In this document: one piece after another, positions 52,736 to 63,783 of the stretch
Layout: each line of letters opens with the position of its first letter
How positions within the stretch are numbered: the stretch's first letter is position 1
NCBI RefSeq assembly: GCF_000308475.2
Contig: NZ_BAFT02000063.1
Coordinates: 62,001-126,000, forward strand
Reading direction: 5' to 3'
Length of the DNA: 64,000 nucleotides
Source of the DNA: Nocardia brasiliensis NBRC 14402
Lineage (GTDB): Bacteria > Actinomycetota > Actinomycetes > Mycobacteriales > Mycobacteriaceae
Notes under the pieces: model-generated
What the model saw: the letters and a program-made list of their open reading frames with translations, nothing else
Database searches by the model: none
Told to the model about the DNA's origin: nothing
Position numbers and translations under genes: made by a program

Positions 52736-53521
52736 TCAGAGGCCGCCGGTGGAGAGGAGGCCGCCGTCCACACGGACCGTTTCGCCGGTGATCCAGGCGG
52801 CTTCGTCGGAGACCAGGAAGCCGATGAGGCGGGCGACGTCCTCCGGGGTGCCGAGGCGTTTCAGCGGGTAGACGCTCGCCGCGCGTTCCTCGTCGGCGGA
52901 GTACAGCGCGTCGGCGAACTTCGTCTTGATCACGCCGGGCGCGACGGCGTTCACCCGGATCTTCGGGCCGAGCTGCCACGCCAGTTCGTCGGTGAGCCGG
53001 ATGAGCGCGGCCTTGGACGCGCCGTAGGCGGCGATCACCCCGGACGAGCGCAGGCCCGCGACGCTGGCCACATTCACCACCGCACCGCCGTGCGCACCCA
53101 TCCACGCCTTGTACGCCAGCTGCACGTAGCCGAGCGCCGCGACGACGTTCACGTCGAAGATCTTGCGGACCGCGTCGAGATCGGCCTCCATCAGCGAGCC
53201 GAACACGGGATTGATGCCGGTGTTGTTGATCAGGATGTCCACCGACCCGAACTCGGCCATCATCCGGTCGATCGAGGCGGCGCGGTCTTCGGCGTGACCG
53301 GAGTTGCCGGCCAGCGCCACGACCTCGCCCCGATGACCGCGCGCTCGCAGGTCTGCGGCGGCTTCCTCCAGCGGATCCTTCTTGCGGGCGCTGATCAACA
53401 CGTTCGCGCCCCGGCTGAGCAGCTCCGCCGCCACCGCCTTGCCGATGCCCCGGCTGGCCCCGGTGACCAAAGCGCTCTTGCCCACTAGATCGGTCGCGGT
53501 GCCGTTGTTTCGCTCACTCAT
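52736..53521 (-). CDS. Short-chain dehydrogenase/reductase, FabG-like
   Basis: 261 aa classical SDR. Coenzyme motif TGASRGIGKAVA near residue 21, NNTG near residue 98, catalytic Ser in VVNVASVAG near residue 145 and YGASKAAL near residue 160. Tail WITGETVRVDGGLLS is typical. Divergent from the ABC-F gene. Often annotated as 3-oxoacyl-ACP reductase; true substrate unclear. Confidence 0.9.
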   Translation of the reverse strand: MSERNNGTATDLVGKSALVTGASRGIGKAVAAELLSRGANVLISARKKDPLEEAAADLRARGHRGEVVALAGNSGHAEDRAASIDRMMAEFGSVDILINNTGINPVFGSLMEADLDAVRKIFDVNVVAALGYVQLAYKAWMGAHGGAVVNVASVAGLRSSGVIAAYGASKAALIRLTDELAWQLGPKIRVNAVAPGVIKTKFADALYSADEERAASVYPLKRLGTPEDVARLIGFLVSDEAAWITGETVRVDGGLLSTGGL

Positions 53522-53600
53522 GCAACCGCAGGTTACTCGCCGTTCAGTTACGGCCGTCACATACCGATCGCGGGGTGTGAAGGGCTGCTCCGATCACGGG

Positions 53601-53694
53601 TAAAATCGGTGGTTCTTGTGTGTAAGCCGTCGCACAATCGAGTAGCAACCGCCCAGCACTACCGATCCGGAGGAGAAACCTGTGATCACCGCGA
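53601..53694 (+). promoter_or_regulatory. Promoter and ribosome site of the ABC-F gene
   Basis: A -10-like TAAAAT lies at 53601-53606 and the GTG start 53682 has GGAGGAG about six bases upstream (53669-53675). The region between the SDR and ABC-F starts is 160 bases, with no other gene. Confidence 0.5.
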
Positions 53695-55313
53695 CCGACC
53701 TGGAGGTCCGGGCCGGAGTCCGCACGCTGCTGTCGGCCCCTGGACCGGCATTGCGGGTGCAGTCCGGCGACCGGATCGGACTGGTCGGGCGCAACGGTGC
53801 GGGCAAGACCACCACGCTGCGCATCCTGGCCGGCGAGGGCGAACCGTACGCCGGAAAGATCTTGCGCTCCAGCGATATCGGCTATCTGCCGCAGGATCCG
53901 CGGGAGGGCAACCTGGATGTGCTCGCGCGTGATCGCGTGCTGTCCGCGCGCGGACTGGACACCCTGATCCGCGATATGGAGAAGCAGCAGGCGCTGATGG
54001 CCGAGGTGGCCGACGAGAACGAGCGCGAGAAGGCGGTGCGCAAGTACGGCAGGCTCGAGGATCGTTTCTCGGCACTGGGTGGCTACGTCGCCGAGAGCGA
54101 CGCGGCCCGCATCTGCCACAGCCTCGGCCTGCCCGACCGGGTGCTCGGCCAGGCCCTGCGCACCCTCTCGGGTGGTCAGCGGCGTCGAATCGAGTTGGCG
54201 CGCATCCTGTTCGCCGCGTCCGACGGCAGCGGCGGCCGCTCCGACACCATCCTGCTGCTGGACGAGCCGACCAACCACCTCGATGCCGACTCGATCACCT
54301 GGCTGCGCGGCTTCCTGCAGAACCACGACGGTGGTCTCATCGTGATCAGCCACGACGTGGAACTGCTCGGCGATGTGGTGAACAAGGTGTGGTTCCTCGA
54401 CGCGGTGCGCGGCGAGGCCGACGTCTACAACATGGGCTGGCAGAAGTACCTGGATGCGCGCGCCACCGACGAACAGCGCCGCAGGCGCGAACGCGCCAAT
54501 GCCGAGAAGAAGGCGAGCGCGCTGCGGGTGCAGGCCGCCAAGCTCGGCGCCAAGGCCACGAAAGCCACTGCGGCACAGAACATGGCCAAGCGGGCCGACC
54601 GGTTGATGGCCGAACTCGACGACGTGCGCGTCGCCGACAAGGTGGCCAGGATCAAGTTCCCCGAGCCCGCGCCCTGCGGCAAGACACCGCTGATGGCGGA
54701 GAACCTGACCAAGATGTACGGCTCGCTGGAGATCTTCGCGGGGGTGGATCTCGCGATCGATCGCGGCAGCCGGGTGGTGGTGCTCGGGCTCAACGGCGCG
54801 GGCAAGACCACGCTGCTGCGGCTGCTCGCCGGGGTGGAACAGCCCACCGCGGGCAGTCTGGTGCCGGGCCACGGCATGAAGGTCGGGTATTTCGCGCAGG
54901 AGCACGACACCCTCGACGACAACGCGACGGTCTGGGAGAACATCCGGCATGCCGCGCCGGACGCGGGGGAGCAGGACCTGCGCGGCCTGCTCGGCGCGTT
55001 CATGTTCACCGGTCCCCAGTTGGACCAGCCCGCGGGCACCCTGTCCGGTGGTGAGAAGACGCGGTTGGCGCTCGCCGGACTGGTGTCTTCGGCTGCCAAT
55101 GTGTTGCTGCTCGACGAGCCGACCAACAACCTCGATCCGGTCTCGCGCGAACAAGTGCTGGATGCGCTGCGCACTTACGCCGGCGCGGTCGTCCTCGTCA
55201 CGCACGATCCGGGGGCCGCTGAGGCGCTCTCGCCGGAGCGGGTGATCTTGCTACCGGACGGTACGGAGGACCACTGGTCCGCGGATTATCTGGAATTGAT
55301 TCAGCTCGCGTGA
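53682..55313 (+). CDS. ABC-F ribosome-associated ATPase (Rv1473-like)
   Basis: 543 aa with two ABC domains in tandem and no membrane segments. First Walker A GRNGAGKTTT near residue 34 and signature LSGGQRRRIELAR near residue 162; second Walker A GLNGAGKTTL near residue 371 and signature LSGGEKTRLALAG near residue 452. ABC-F proteins act on ribosomes, some conferring antibiotic target protection. Gene order matches M. tuberculosis Rv1473, linked to macrolide tolerance. GTG 53682 is strongly supported by the site upstream. Confidence 0.93.
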   Translation: MITATDLEVRAGVRTLLSAPGPALRVQSGDRIGLVGRNGAGKTTTLRILAGEGEPYAGKILRSSDIGYLPQDPREGNLDVLARDRVLSARGLDTLIRDMEKQQALMAEVADENEREKAVRKYGRLEDRFSALGGYVAESDAARICHSLGLPDRVLGQALRTLSGGQRRRIELARILFAASDGSGGRSDTILLLDEPTNHLDADSITWLRGFLQNHDGGLIVISHDVELLGDVVNKVWFLDAVRGEADVYNMGWQKYLDARATDEQRRRRERANAEKKASALRVQAAKLGAKATKATAAQNMAKRADRLMAELDDVRVADKVARIKFPEPAPCGKTPLMAENLTKMYGSLEIFAGVDLAIDRGSRVVVLGLNGAGKTTLLRLLAGVEQPTAGSLVPGHGMKVGYFAQEHDTLDDNATVWENIRHAAPDAGEQDLRGLLGAFMFTGPQLDQPAGTLSGGEKTRLALAGLVSSAANVLLLDEPTNNLDPVSREQVLDALRTYAGAVVLVTHDPGAAEALSPERVILLPDGTEDHWSADYLELIQLA

Positions 55314-55332
55314 GTTTCATCACAAGAACCCG

Positions 55333-55361
55333 TTGATCACGGCCCCTCGAGTGCTTAGCCT
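55333..55361 (+). promoter_or_regulatory. Sigma-70-type promoter of the small HTH gene
   Basis: TTGATC (55333-55338), 17-base spacer, TAGCCT (55356-55361), then the ATG at 55395. Spacing is ideal for a housekeeping sigma factor. Confidence 0.6.
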
Positions 55362-55394
55362 GGAAAGACGCTGCTCGGCGACTCGGAGGAAGCC

Positions 55395-55628
55395 ATGAGC
55401 GACAGGCCCGCACAAGTCAAAGCCACCCTGGGGAAGGGAACCCGCGTCACGGGGAAGTCCCGTGACCGCCTACAGACCCAGTTGAAGAAGCAGTACGAGG
55501 CAGGTGCGAGCATTCGCTCGCTGGCGCGAGCAACCGGTCGCTCCTACGGCTTCATCCACAACGTATTGGTGGAGTCGCACGTGCAACTCCGCAGCCGTGG
55601 CGGCGCGAACCGCCGCAAGAGTCAGTAG
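55395..55628 (+). CDS. Small helix-turn-helix protein (Rv1473A-like)
   Basis: 77 aa basic protein. HTH at about residues 36-60 (AGASIRSLARATGRSYGFIHNVLVES) and a basic tail (RSRGGANRRKSQ). The family is conserved next to the ABC-F gene in Corynebacteriales, often described as a putative transcriptional regulator. GGAGGAA precedes ATG 55395. Confidence 0.9.
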   Translation: MSDRPAQVKATLGKGTRVTGKSRDRLQTQLKKQYEAGASIRSLARATGRSYGFIHNVLVESHVQLRSRGGANRRKSQ

Positions 55629-55693
55629 CACCGCATCCGGCTCGAACCGGTTTCGGCGGAACGGATTTCGCCTGAACCGGTGAGTTCCCGCGC

Positions 55694-55903
55694 GACGGCT
55701 ACGCGACAGGCCCGGACGGGGCGCTCGACTGGATCGAGGTCGACGACTCGGCACTGGACGACTACTTGGCCGGACTGCTGCGCGGGGTGGGCGAGGCGCG
55801 CGTCCTACGAGCTGCCGGCCCGGGACGCGGTGGATGAGCTTCGGCTGCTGGTGTTTCCGGTGTTGCTCGGGGAAGGGCGGCGGCTGTTCGACGGCGTCAG
55901 TAG
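55694..55903 (+). pseudogene. Remnant of a RibD/dihydrofolate-reductase-like gene
   Basis: Two fragments in different frames. The first (55694 to a TGA at 55835-55837) reads DGYATGPDGALDWIEVDDSALDDYLAGL, like the N-terminal half of RibD-C/DHFR-family proteins. The second, in another frame from 55806, reads YELPARDAVDELRLLVFPVLLGEGRRLFDG, which fits the C-terminal end of the same family. The middle is missing and the frame is shifted, so no intact product is possible. The 3' end overlaps the end of the ATP-grasp gene on the other strand. Confidence 0.65.
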
Positions 55904-56859
55904 CCCTCGACGGCGCCGTCCCCGTCGACGAGCAGATTGGCCAGGCTGCGGAAGATCGGCAGGCCGGTCTTGATCTCCAGGTACGCGAACTGTCCCTGCG
56001 GGTTGACCTCGAGGAAGTAGTACTCGCCGTCGCGGCCGAGCCGAATGTCCAAGACGCCGAACGACAATCCGAGCGCGCCCATCAGGGTGGCGAGCGATTT
56101 GCTGACCGAGGCGGGCAGATGCTCGGGCACGAAATCGACCGAGGTGTCCAGGCGGGAGTCGACGCGGCCGACGCCCGCCTGGGAGTCGATGCGCACCGTC
56201 CACTCCACGCCGTCCACCCAGACCACCCGCAGATCGCATTCGGCGTCGACGTAGTCCTGGAAGGTGGTCGGCGCCGCGCGGATGCCGACCAGTCTGTCGT
56301 AGTCGTGCTCGGTGATGATCCTGGTCTCCGCGAACTCGGCGCGGCTGGTCCCGGTGCGCTTGTAAACGACTGGGCCGGGCCGGGATTCGGCGAAGCTGCG
56401 GGCCTCGTCCGGGTCGTTGGTGATCAGTGTCTCCGGCACCGCGAAGCCGGCCCGCAGCGCGGTCTCCAATTGCACGATCTTGCGGGCGGCGGTGCGGTCG
56501 GCCCCCGGGTCGTTGACCCAGTGTGCCGGGATGGACCAGAGCAGACCCTGGATGAAACCGTCGCATTCGGCCTGCCGGAAGTCGTTGTCGGAGACGCGGA
56601 CTCCGGCGGGCGGCTGGGTCGGATGCGGCCGGCGCCACCAGACCGAGCGGACGTCGTCGAGGCCGATCAGGTGGGAGACCGAACGGGCGGTACCGTAGCG
56701 ATCCAGCCGGAAACTGCCCGACTCACGCGGAAAGTCGCGCAGGTCGAGCTGAATCGCGCTGAGCCCGTGGAATTCTCGCAGCGTCGCCGCCATGGCGGTA
56801 GCGTGCAGATCGTCGGATTCGGACACGATGAGGACTGATCCCGTCCGGCGTCCCGCCAT
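55897..56859 (-). CDS. MvdD/RimK-like ATP-grasp peptide ligase
   Basis: 320 aa ATP-grasp enzyme of the group that makes omega-ester or omega-amide cross-links in ribosomal peptides (graspetides). After a Rossmann-like N-terminal domain (SVLIVSESDDLHATAMA), the ATP-grasp core has VVYKRTGTSRAEFA near residue 166, TFQDYVDAECDLRVVWVDG near residue 197 and the metal-binding end YYFLEVNPQGQFAYLEIKTG near residue 283, the NPxGQ form seen in graspetide ligases. It starts 11 bases after the putative precursor gene, same strand. A RimK-like amino-acid ligase is the other possibility. Confidence 0.8.
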   Translation of the reverse strand: MAGRRTGSVLIVSESDDLHATAMAATLREFHGLSAIQLDLRDFPRESGSFRLDRYGTARSVSHLIGLDDVRSVWWRRPHPTQPPAGVRVSDNDFRQAECDGFIQGLLWSIPAHWVNDPGADRTAARKIVQLETALRAGFAVPETLITNDPDEARSFAESRPGPVVYKRTGTSRAEFAETRIITEHDYDRLVGIRAAPTTFQDYVDAECDLRVVWVDGVEWTVRIDSQAGVGRVDSRLDTSVDFVPEHLPASVSKSLATLMGALGLSFGVLDIRLGRDGEYYFLEVNPQGQFAYLEIKTGLPIFRSLANLLVDGDGAVEGY

Positions 56860-56870
56860 GAATGCGCCGA

Positions 56871-57335
56871 TCAGTCGAGACTGTCGCAGTTGATACCGTC
56901 GTCACTGGTGGCGAGCGACTTGGTCTGGCAGTAGGTGAAGGTGGCGCCGTTGGTGCCGGGCAGGTCCACCAGATTCAGGCGATCGGCCCAGGATTCGGTG
57001 AGCTCGCGCAGCTGCTCGTCGCCGAGCGCCGCGGACGGGGCCTGCTGCATGGTCATCGGGCGGTCGACCACATCGATGCGCAGGCGGCGGGTGAAATCCG
57101 CGGTGGCGCCGACCCGGATGTCGACCAGCACCGGCCGGGCGCCGCGCTCGGCGCGGAGCCCTTCGGGCACCGCCGAATCGAGCACGCGCAGTACGTCGGA
57201 CCGACGGAAGGTCCACGTTCCCTCGGCGACGCGCACGCTGATATCGCGTTCCGACTCCGCTACCAACAGCCCGTGCAGTGGAGGCACACGATCACTCTTC
57301 GGCGCGGTTCCGTGGAGGCGGAGTGCGTCGGTCAT
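56871..57335 (-). CDS. Putative graspetide precursor with long leader
   Basis: 154 aa, no signal peptide. The N-terminal 125 residues look folded or helical (TWTFRRSDVLRVLDSAVPEG; LTESWADRLNLVDLPG) and may act as leader. The C-terminal 24 residues, ATFTYCQTKSLATSDDGINCDSLD, are rich in Thr/Ser and Asp, the residues joined by ATP-grasp ligases, and also hold two Cys. ATG 57335 is preferred because GGAGAA lies seven bases upstream; GTG 57368 is open. Placed directly before the ATP-grasp gene. No known precursor family was recognised by eye, so the role is inferred from context and composition. Confidence 0.6.
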   Translation of the reverse strand: MTDALRLHGTAPKSDRVPPLHGLLVAESERDISVRVAEGTWTFRRSDVLRVLDSAVPEGLRAERGARPVLVDIRVGATADFTRRLRIDVVDRPMTMQQAPSAALGDEQLRELTESWADRLNLVDLPGTNGATFTYCQTKSLATSDDGINCDSLD

Positions 57336-57594
57336 AGCCATTTCTCCGATCTGCTCGCGATTTGCCACGACCCCCGAGCGTGAGCCCGATCATAACGTGC
57401 GAAGGGCCGGTACCGGTCCGGATCGACAGATTTAACCCCCGGTGGCAAACCGGATTACGATCCCGGATGCGCTAGCGCCGAAAGTTTTTCGGCAGGGCAC
57501 CAATAGTTCCGGCGCAATCAGCGAGCTATTTCCGAATGGCAATGTGTCTCTCGCATAGCCCCGGGTTGGCGGCTGTGCATTCGCACGTGCGATT
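57336..57594. other. Intergenic region upstream of the precursor/ATP-grasp pair
   Basis: 259 bases with no supported gene. A small hairpin GCCGAAA/TTTCGGC with a GTT loop lies at 57477-57493 and could end the thioesterase transcript. The start-proximal part holds the presumed promoter of the precursor gene. Confidence 0.45.
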
Positions 57595-58011
57595 TCACAG
57601 ATCGAGCAGGTCGGGACGCTCGGCGAGGTCCCGGAAACGGTCGGCGGGTCCGGACACCAGCTTGCGTTCGCGCAAATCGAGCAGCCCGCCGACCACCCGC
57701 GCCTCGGCCGCGACGGTGCCGTCGAGTTTGCGGATCTCGTGCCGGAAGGTGAAGGTCTTGCCGCCGGAGTATTCGATGTCGGTGTCGACGGTGACCTCGT
57801 CGCCGCCGCGCAGCTCCCGCAGATACTTGATGGTGGACTCCAGCACGACCGGACCCACGCCGGTCGCGATCAGCTTGTCCTGCGGCAAGCCCGCGGCGCG
57901 CAACATCTCCCACCGCGCGTGCTCGGTGTACTGCAGGTAGACCGCCTGGTTCAAGTGGCCTTGGGTATCGAGCTCGTAACCGCGCACAACGATCGGGATG
58001 GTGAAGGTCAT
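57595..58011 (-). CDS. Hotdog-fold acyl-CoA thioesterase (YbgC/FadM-like)
   Basis: 138 aa. Motif ELDTQGHLNQAVYLQYTEHARWEML near residue 12 is the 4HBT active-site segment (Asp, Gly-His, Asn). Length is normal. ATG 58011 gives MTFTIPIVVRGYE. The gene is alone on this strand, divergent from the lysin-B-like gene. Substrate chain length is not readable. Confidence 0.85.
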   Translation of the reverse strand: MTFTIPIVVRGYELDTQGHLNQAVYLQYTEHARWEMLRAAGLPQDKLIATGVGPVVLESTIKYLRELRGGDEVTVDTDIEYSGGKTFTFRHEIRKLDGTVAAEARVVGGLLDLRERKLVSGPADRFRDLAERPDLLDL

Positions 58012-58217
58012 AACTGGACCAGCGCCGTACCGGATGGTCTTGTTCCCGCCTCGGACCGATGCCTTCGTCACACCGGCGGGACAGCGGATGGCGGGGTCGT
58101 CGCGCGGTCCGGGTTCGCTCAGCGAATCGGGTGGTCCGGTACTCGCCCGTCGGCTCCGTAACGGGCCTACCGTGGGGTTATGCGCCGGACGACGCGGCGC
58201 GTGCAAGGAGATCACTG

Positions 58218-59012
58218 ATGATCGACATCATCACCCTGCGCGGCACCGGTGAGCCGCGCAATCCGGACGGAACGCCCGCGGGCATGCTGTACGCCGTCAC
58301 CGCGCTGCTGGACACCGCGCGCTTCTCGGCCTTCGAACCGGACTGGCCCGCTTCGGTCGGTCCGTCGCCGGATCTGTGGGGCCCGTCGCTGGACACCTCG
58401 GTGCGGCTCGGCACCGCGGCGGGCGTCAAGGCGATCCAGGATTCGCCGAATGTGTGTGGGCTGCTCAGTTTTTCGTTCGGCGGGATCTGTGCCAGCCGCA
58501 TCCTGGAAGGGGTGCGCGCGGGCAAGTACAAGAACACCAACGGTTCGCCGCTGGAGATCGCCTTCGCGGTGAACATCTCCAACCCGCTGCGCAAGGCGGG
58601 CGAATCGGTGGGGAACCTGTGCCCGGCCAACACCTTCGGCCTGCACGGTCAACGTGGCCGCTGGCCGGCGGGCGTGGCGATCCGCGAGTACGCCAATCCC
58701 GGCGACATCATCACCGCCGCGCCCGCGGATTCGCCGCTGCGCATCATCGACGTCGGCATCTCGCCGTTCTCGTTCCTGGAGGGCGCGCGGATCGGCAACT
58801 TCGGGCCCTTGATCTTCGCGGAACTGCTGGCCTGGTTGCTGAACGATCCGGTGACGAACCTGAATCGCTACGCCACGGCGGTGAACGGCGTGATCGGTTA
58901 CCTGACGCCGTGGCCGGAGGGCCAGCACGTGCTGTATTCGAGCCACGAGATGCCGGGCACCGATGTGCTGTGGACGACGCACGCCGCCGAGTACATCAAC
59001 GACAATTTCTGA
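58218..59012 (+). CDS. Serine esterase resembling phage lysin B / cutinase-like hydrolases
   Basis: 264 aa, no clear signal peptide. Serine elbow SFSFGG near residue 86 (cutinase-type G-x-S-x-G is altered at the first Gly), Asp in EYANPGDIITAAP near residue 163 and His in LWTTHAAEYI near residue 255. The YANPGD and H-x-x-x-Y-I patterns are those of mycobacteriophage lysin B, which cuts mycolic acids from arabinogalactan. AAGGAG sits seven bases before ATG 58218. It is chromosomal, between the Rv1473A-like gene region and acnR, with no phage genes nearby. Target uncertain. Confidence 0.7.
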   Translation: MIDIITLRGTGEPRNPDGTPAGMLYAVTALLDTARFSAFEPDWPASVGPSPDLWGPSLDTSVRLGTAAGVKAIQDSPNVCGLLSFSFGGICASRILEGVRAGKYKNTNGSPLEIAFAVNISNPLRKAGESVGNLCPANTFGLHGQRGRWPAGVAIREYANPGDIITAAPADSPLRIIDVGISPFSFLEGARIGNFGPLIFAELLAWLLNDPVTNLNRYATAVNGVIGYLTPWPEGQHVLYSSHEMPGTDVLWTTHAAEYINDNF

Positions 59013-59018
59013 GCGGCC

Positions 59019-59585
59019 TCAGTCCCGGCGGCGCACCGAGGCTTCGACGAGATCCAGTACGGCGGTGAGGTTTTCGTTGGTGTGGCCGGAAGCGATGCGC
59101 GCGATCAGGCCGTCGAGCACCAGGTCGAGATAGCCGAGCAGCACGTCGGTGGGGACGTCGTCGCGCAGGGCGCCTGCCGCCTTGCGGCGTTCCAGGCGAG
59201 CCAGGGTGGCGGCGGTGAGTTCGGCCGAGCGCTGGGTCCAGCCCGCGCGGAACTCCGGGTCGGTGCGCAGCCGCCGGGCGATCTCCAGCCGGGTGCCGAG
59301 CCAGTTGAATTGCTCCGGGTGGGTGAGCATGTCGCGCATGACCTGGACGATGCCCTGGTTGGCCGCGACGTCGGCCATCCGTTCGGCGTCCTCCTGCGCG
59401 AGGGCGAGGAACAGCGCGTCCTTGTCCCGGAAGTGATGGAAGATGGCGCCCCGGGACAGGCCGATCTCCTCCTCGAGGCGGCGCACCGTGGCGCCCTCGT
59501 ACCCGTATTCGGCAAAGCAGCGCCGCGCCCCGTCGAGAATCTGGCTCCGCCGGGCGGCGAGATGATCTTCACTGACTTTGGGCAT
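59019..59585 (-). CDS. acnR: TetR-family repressor of aconitase
   Basis: 188 aa. HTH at about 12-58 (ILDGARRCFAEYGYEGATVRRLEEEIGLS...IFHHFRDKDALF). It follows acn on the same strand, as in Corynebacterium and Mycobacterium (Rv1474c), where AcnR represses acn and senses citrate and iron state. ATG 59585 gives MPKVSEDHLAARRSQ. The coupling gap of 87 bases holds a strong hairpin. Confidence 0.9.
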   Translation of the reverse strand: MPKVSEDHLAARRSQILDGARRCFAEYGYEGATVRRLEEEIGLSRGAIFHHFRDKDALFLALAQEDAERMADVAANQGIVQVMRDMLTHPEQFNWLGTRLEIARRLRTDPEFRAGWTQRSAELTAATLARLERRKAAGALRDDVPTDVLLGYLDLVLDGLIARIASGHTNENLTAVLDLVEASVRRRD

Positions 59586-59617
59586 GTCGGGCGTGCTCCT
59601 CCAGGAGATGTGCGAAG

Positions 59618-59647
59618 TCCGCGCACCGCGAAAACGCGGTGCGCGGA
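59618..59647 (-). terminator. Hairpin between acn and acnR
   Basis: Perfect 13-bp stem TCCGCGCACCGCG / CGCGGTGCGCGGA with an AAAA loop, 25 bases after the acn stop. No T-tract follows, so it may attenuate rather than stop read-through into acnR. Confidence 0.75.
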
Positions 59648-59672
59648 TCCTCGACGTACGGCAGATGCGAGA

Positions 59673-62492
<2,820 letters not shown>

Positions 62493-62519
62493 GTCAGCTC
62501 CACTCATCTGTGAGGGTTG

Positions 62520-62593
62520 GCCGCCGACGGGGCTGTGTCGGCGGCTGGCCTTTCGAGCGACCTGCAAGCAGTCGCTCCGGTGTCATTGCAGGT
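62520..62593 (-). promoter_or_regulatory. Structured 5' leader of acn
   Basis: Two alternative folds are visible. A 9-bp stem GCCGCCGAC / GTCGGCGGC lies at 62520-62545. Further upstream, AGCGAC/GTCGCT (62556-62576) competes with ACCTGCAA/TTGCAGGT (62560-62593), since their arms share bases. Such a switch could let acn respond to a signal, but no known riboswitch class is recognised. Confidence 0.45.
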
Positions 62594-62916
62594 ATTCCTG
62601 CGCCGCAGCGCCGGGTTCCTCTGCGCTATGACCTTAACAGTACGCTTGTCCTGTGAACCGCACGGGTCCGGTTCGCGCGGGCCTGCCTATGCAACGGTGT
62701 GCCCACCCACCCGCGAACCATGCCAGGGTGCGCCGACCGCGAGTGCGCGCGGGCCGTGGGTACCCGCGCGGGGCGCGTCGCGTGGCGTCTGCGGGTGCTG
62801 CGACACTCGGTCGCGTACTGTGCTTTCGGAGCCAGCCCGGGGGTGTTGCGCTCACCCCGCAGTGTTGGATGCATGTCGCCTCGGATGCCGATGCGGCTCG
62901 ACAGACCGGATGGAAG
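62594..62916. other. Divergent acn / Rv1476-like intergenic region
   Basis: 323 bases without a supported gene. It must hold the acn promoter on the left (an AT-richer patch near 62628-62650) and that of the membrane-protein gene on the right. GC-rich small palindromes around 62770-62790 are unassigned. Confidence 0.5.
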
Positions 62917-63495
62917 ATGACCGTCTCGCACACCTCGGTTTTTTCGCCCATGGCCGCCGAACTGCCGCCCAACGTCACCGAGGACACCGTCACCACCATC
63001 AACGCCGACCTGGCCGACAACCACGTCGCCACCGTGGACGGCAAGGATCAGTCGGGGTTGGCGGCCGTCGCCGCCGAGGCGAGAGCGAACGGCATCCCGC
63101 TCAGCATCGTGGTGGTGCCGGGTAACCCCGGCCGCGATTCGAGCCTGCGCGACCTGGCCACCGAACTCGGCAAGACCCAGCACGGCACCGTCGTGGTGCT
63201 GAGCGACGACTTCGCCGGCACCTACAGCGATTCGATCAGCCGGGTCCGGTTGGAGTGGGCCGAGGACAAGGCCAAGTTCAAGGGCAGCGCCCATTCCACC
63301 GAAGCCGCCCAGGCGTTCGTCGATCAGTTGCAGCAGCCCGAACCGATCTCCTGGACCGCGATTTCCAGTGTGTTGCTGGCCGGTACCGCGGTGGTCATCG
63401 TCGGCCTCTACTTCGTGAAGTCTCGTCGGCGCGCCGAGCCCGAAACGCCGGTGGTCGCCGCCGGGGTGGACAGCGACAAGACCCCCTCCGCGTAG
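62917..63495 (+). CDS. Rv1476-like membrane protein
   Basis: 192 aa. An N-terminal domain of about 130 residues (VVVPGNPGRDSSLRDLATELG near residue 66) is followed by one transmembrane helix at about 146-168 and a basic then acidic tail. This layout and the place before ripA match Rv1476, an actinobacterial family of unknown role, probably linked to cell-wall hydrolases. ATG 62917 follows GGAAG. Confidence 0.85.
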   Translation: MTVSHTSVFSPMAAELPPNVTEDTVTTINADLADNHVATVDGKDQSGLAAVAAEARANGIPLSIVVVPGNPGRDSSLRDLATELGKTQHGTVVVLSDDFAGTYSDSISRVRLEWAEDKAKFKGSAHSTEAAQAFVDQLQQPEPISWTAISSVLLAGTAVVIVGLYFVKSRRRAEPETPVVAAGVDSDKTPSA

Positions 63496-63514
63496 GCCTC
63501 GGCCTGCTCCTGCA

Positions 63515-63544
63515 TAGCTGGTTTCTACCCAGCTACTTTTCCTG
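63515..63544 (+). terminator. Intrinsic terminator of the Rv1476-like gene
   Basis: Perfect 7-bp stem TAGCTGG / CCAGCTA with a 7-base loop, followed by CTTTTCC, 20 bases after the stop. Confidence 0.75.
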
Positions 63545-63783
63545 ACGACCGGTACGTTTTTCCGGCCGGAAACCTTGTGTGCATCCGGCTAATAACCGGC
63601 AACGGACAAATTACGCGCTTGTCATTCTGTTGCTGAAGTTCCTTTGGGGACAGAAGTGTCGTACGGTTCGAGTGCTTGCTTGCGGGAAAAGAGTGTTGTC
63701 AGGGGTGTCTGCCGACCACTGGGCTTGATGGTTCCGGTGATGCCCATGGGGTGTTTGCCGGAGTCGGGTCCTTGGGAGGTGCG
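63545..63783. other. ripA upstream region
   Basis: 239 bases without a supported gene, less GC-rich than its flanks (for example TAATAA near 63591). A ribosome site GGGAGG precedes the ripA ATG. I looked for a c-di-AMP (ydaO) riboswitch, common before such hydrolase genes in actinobacteria, and did not find its conserved core. Confidence 0.5.

Noticed and set aside
63545..63783. c-di-AMP (ydaO) riboswitch upstream of ripA
   Set aside because: Such riboswitches often precede cell-wall hydrolase genes in actinobacteria, but the conserved ydaO core segments were not found.
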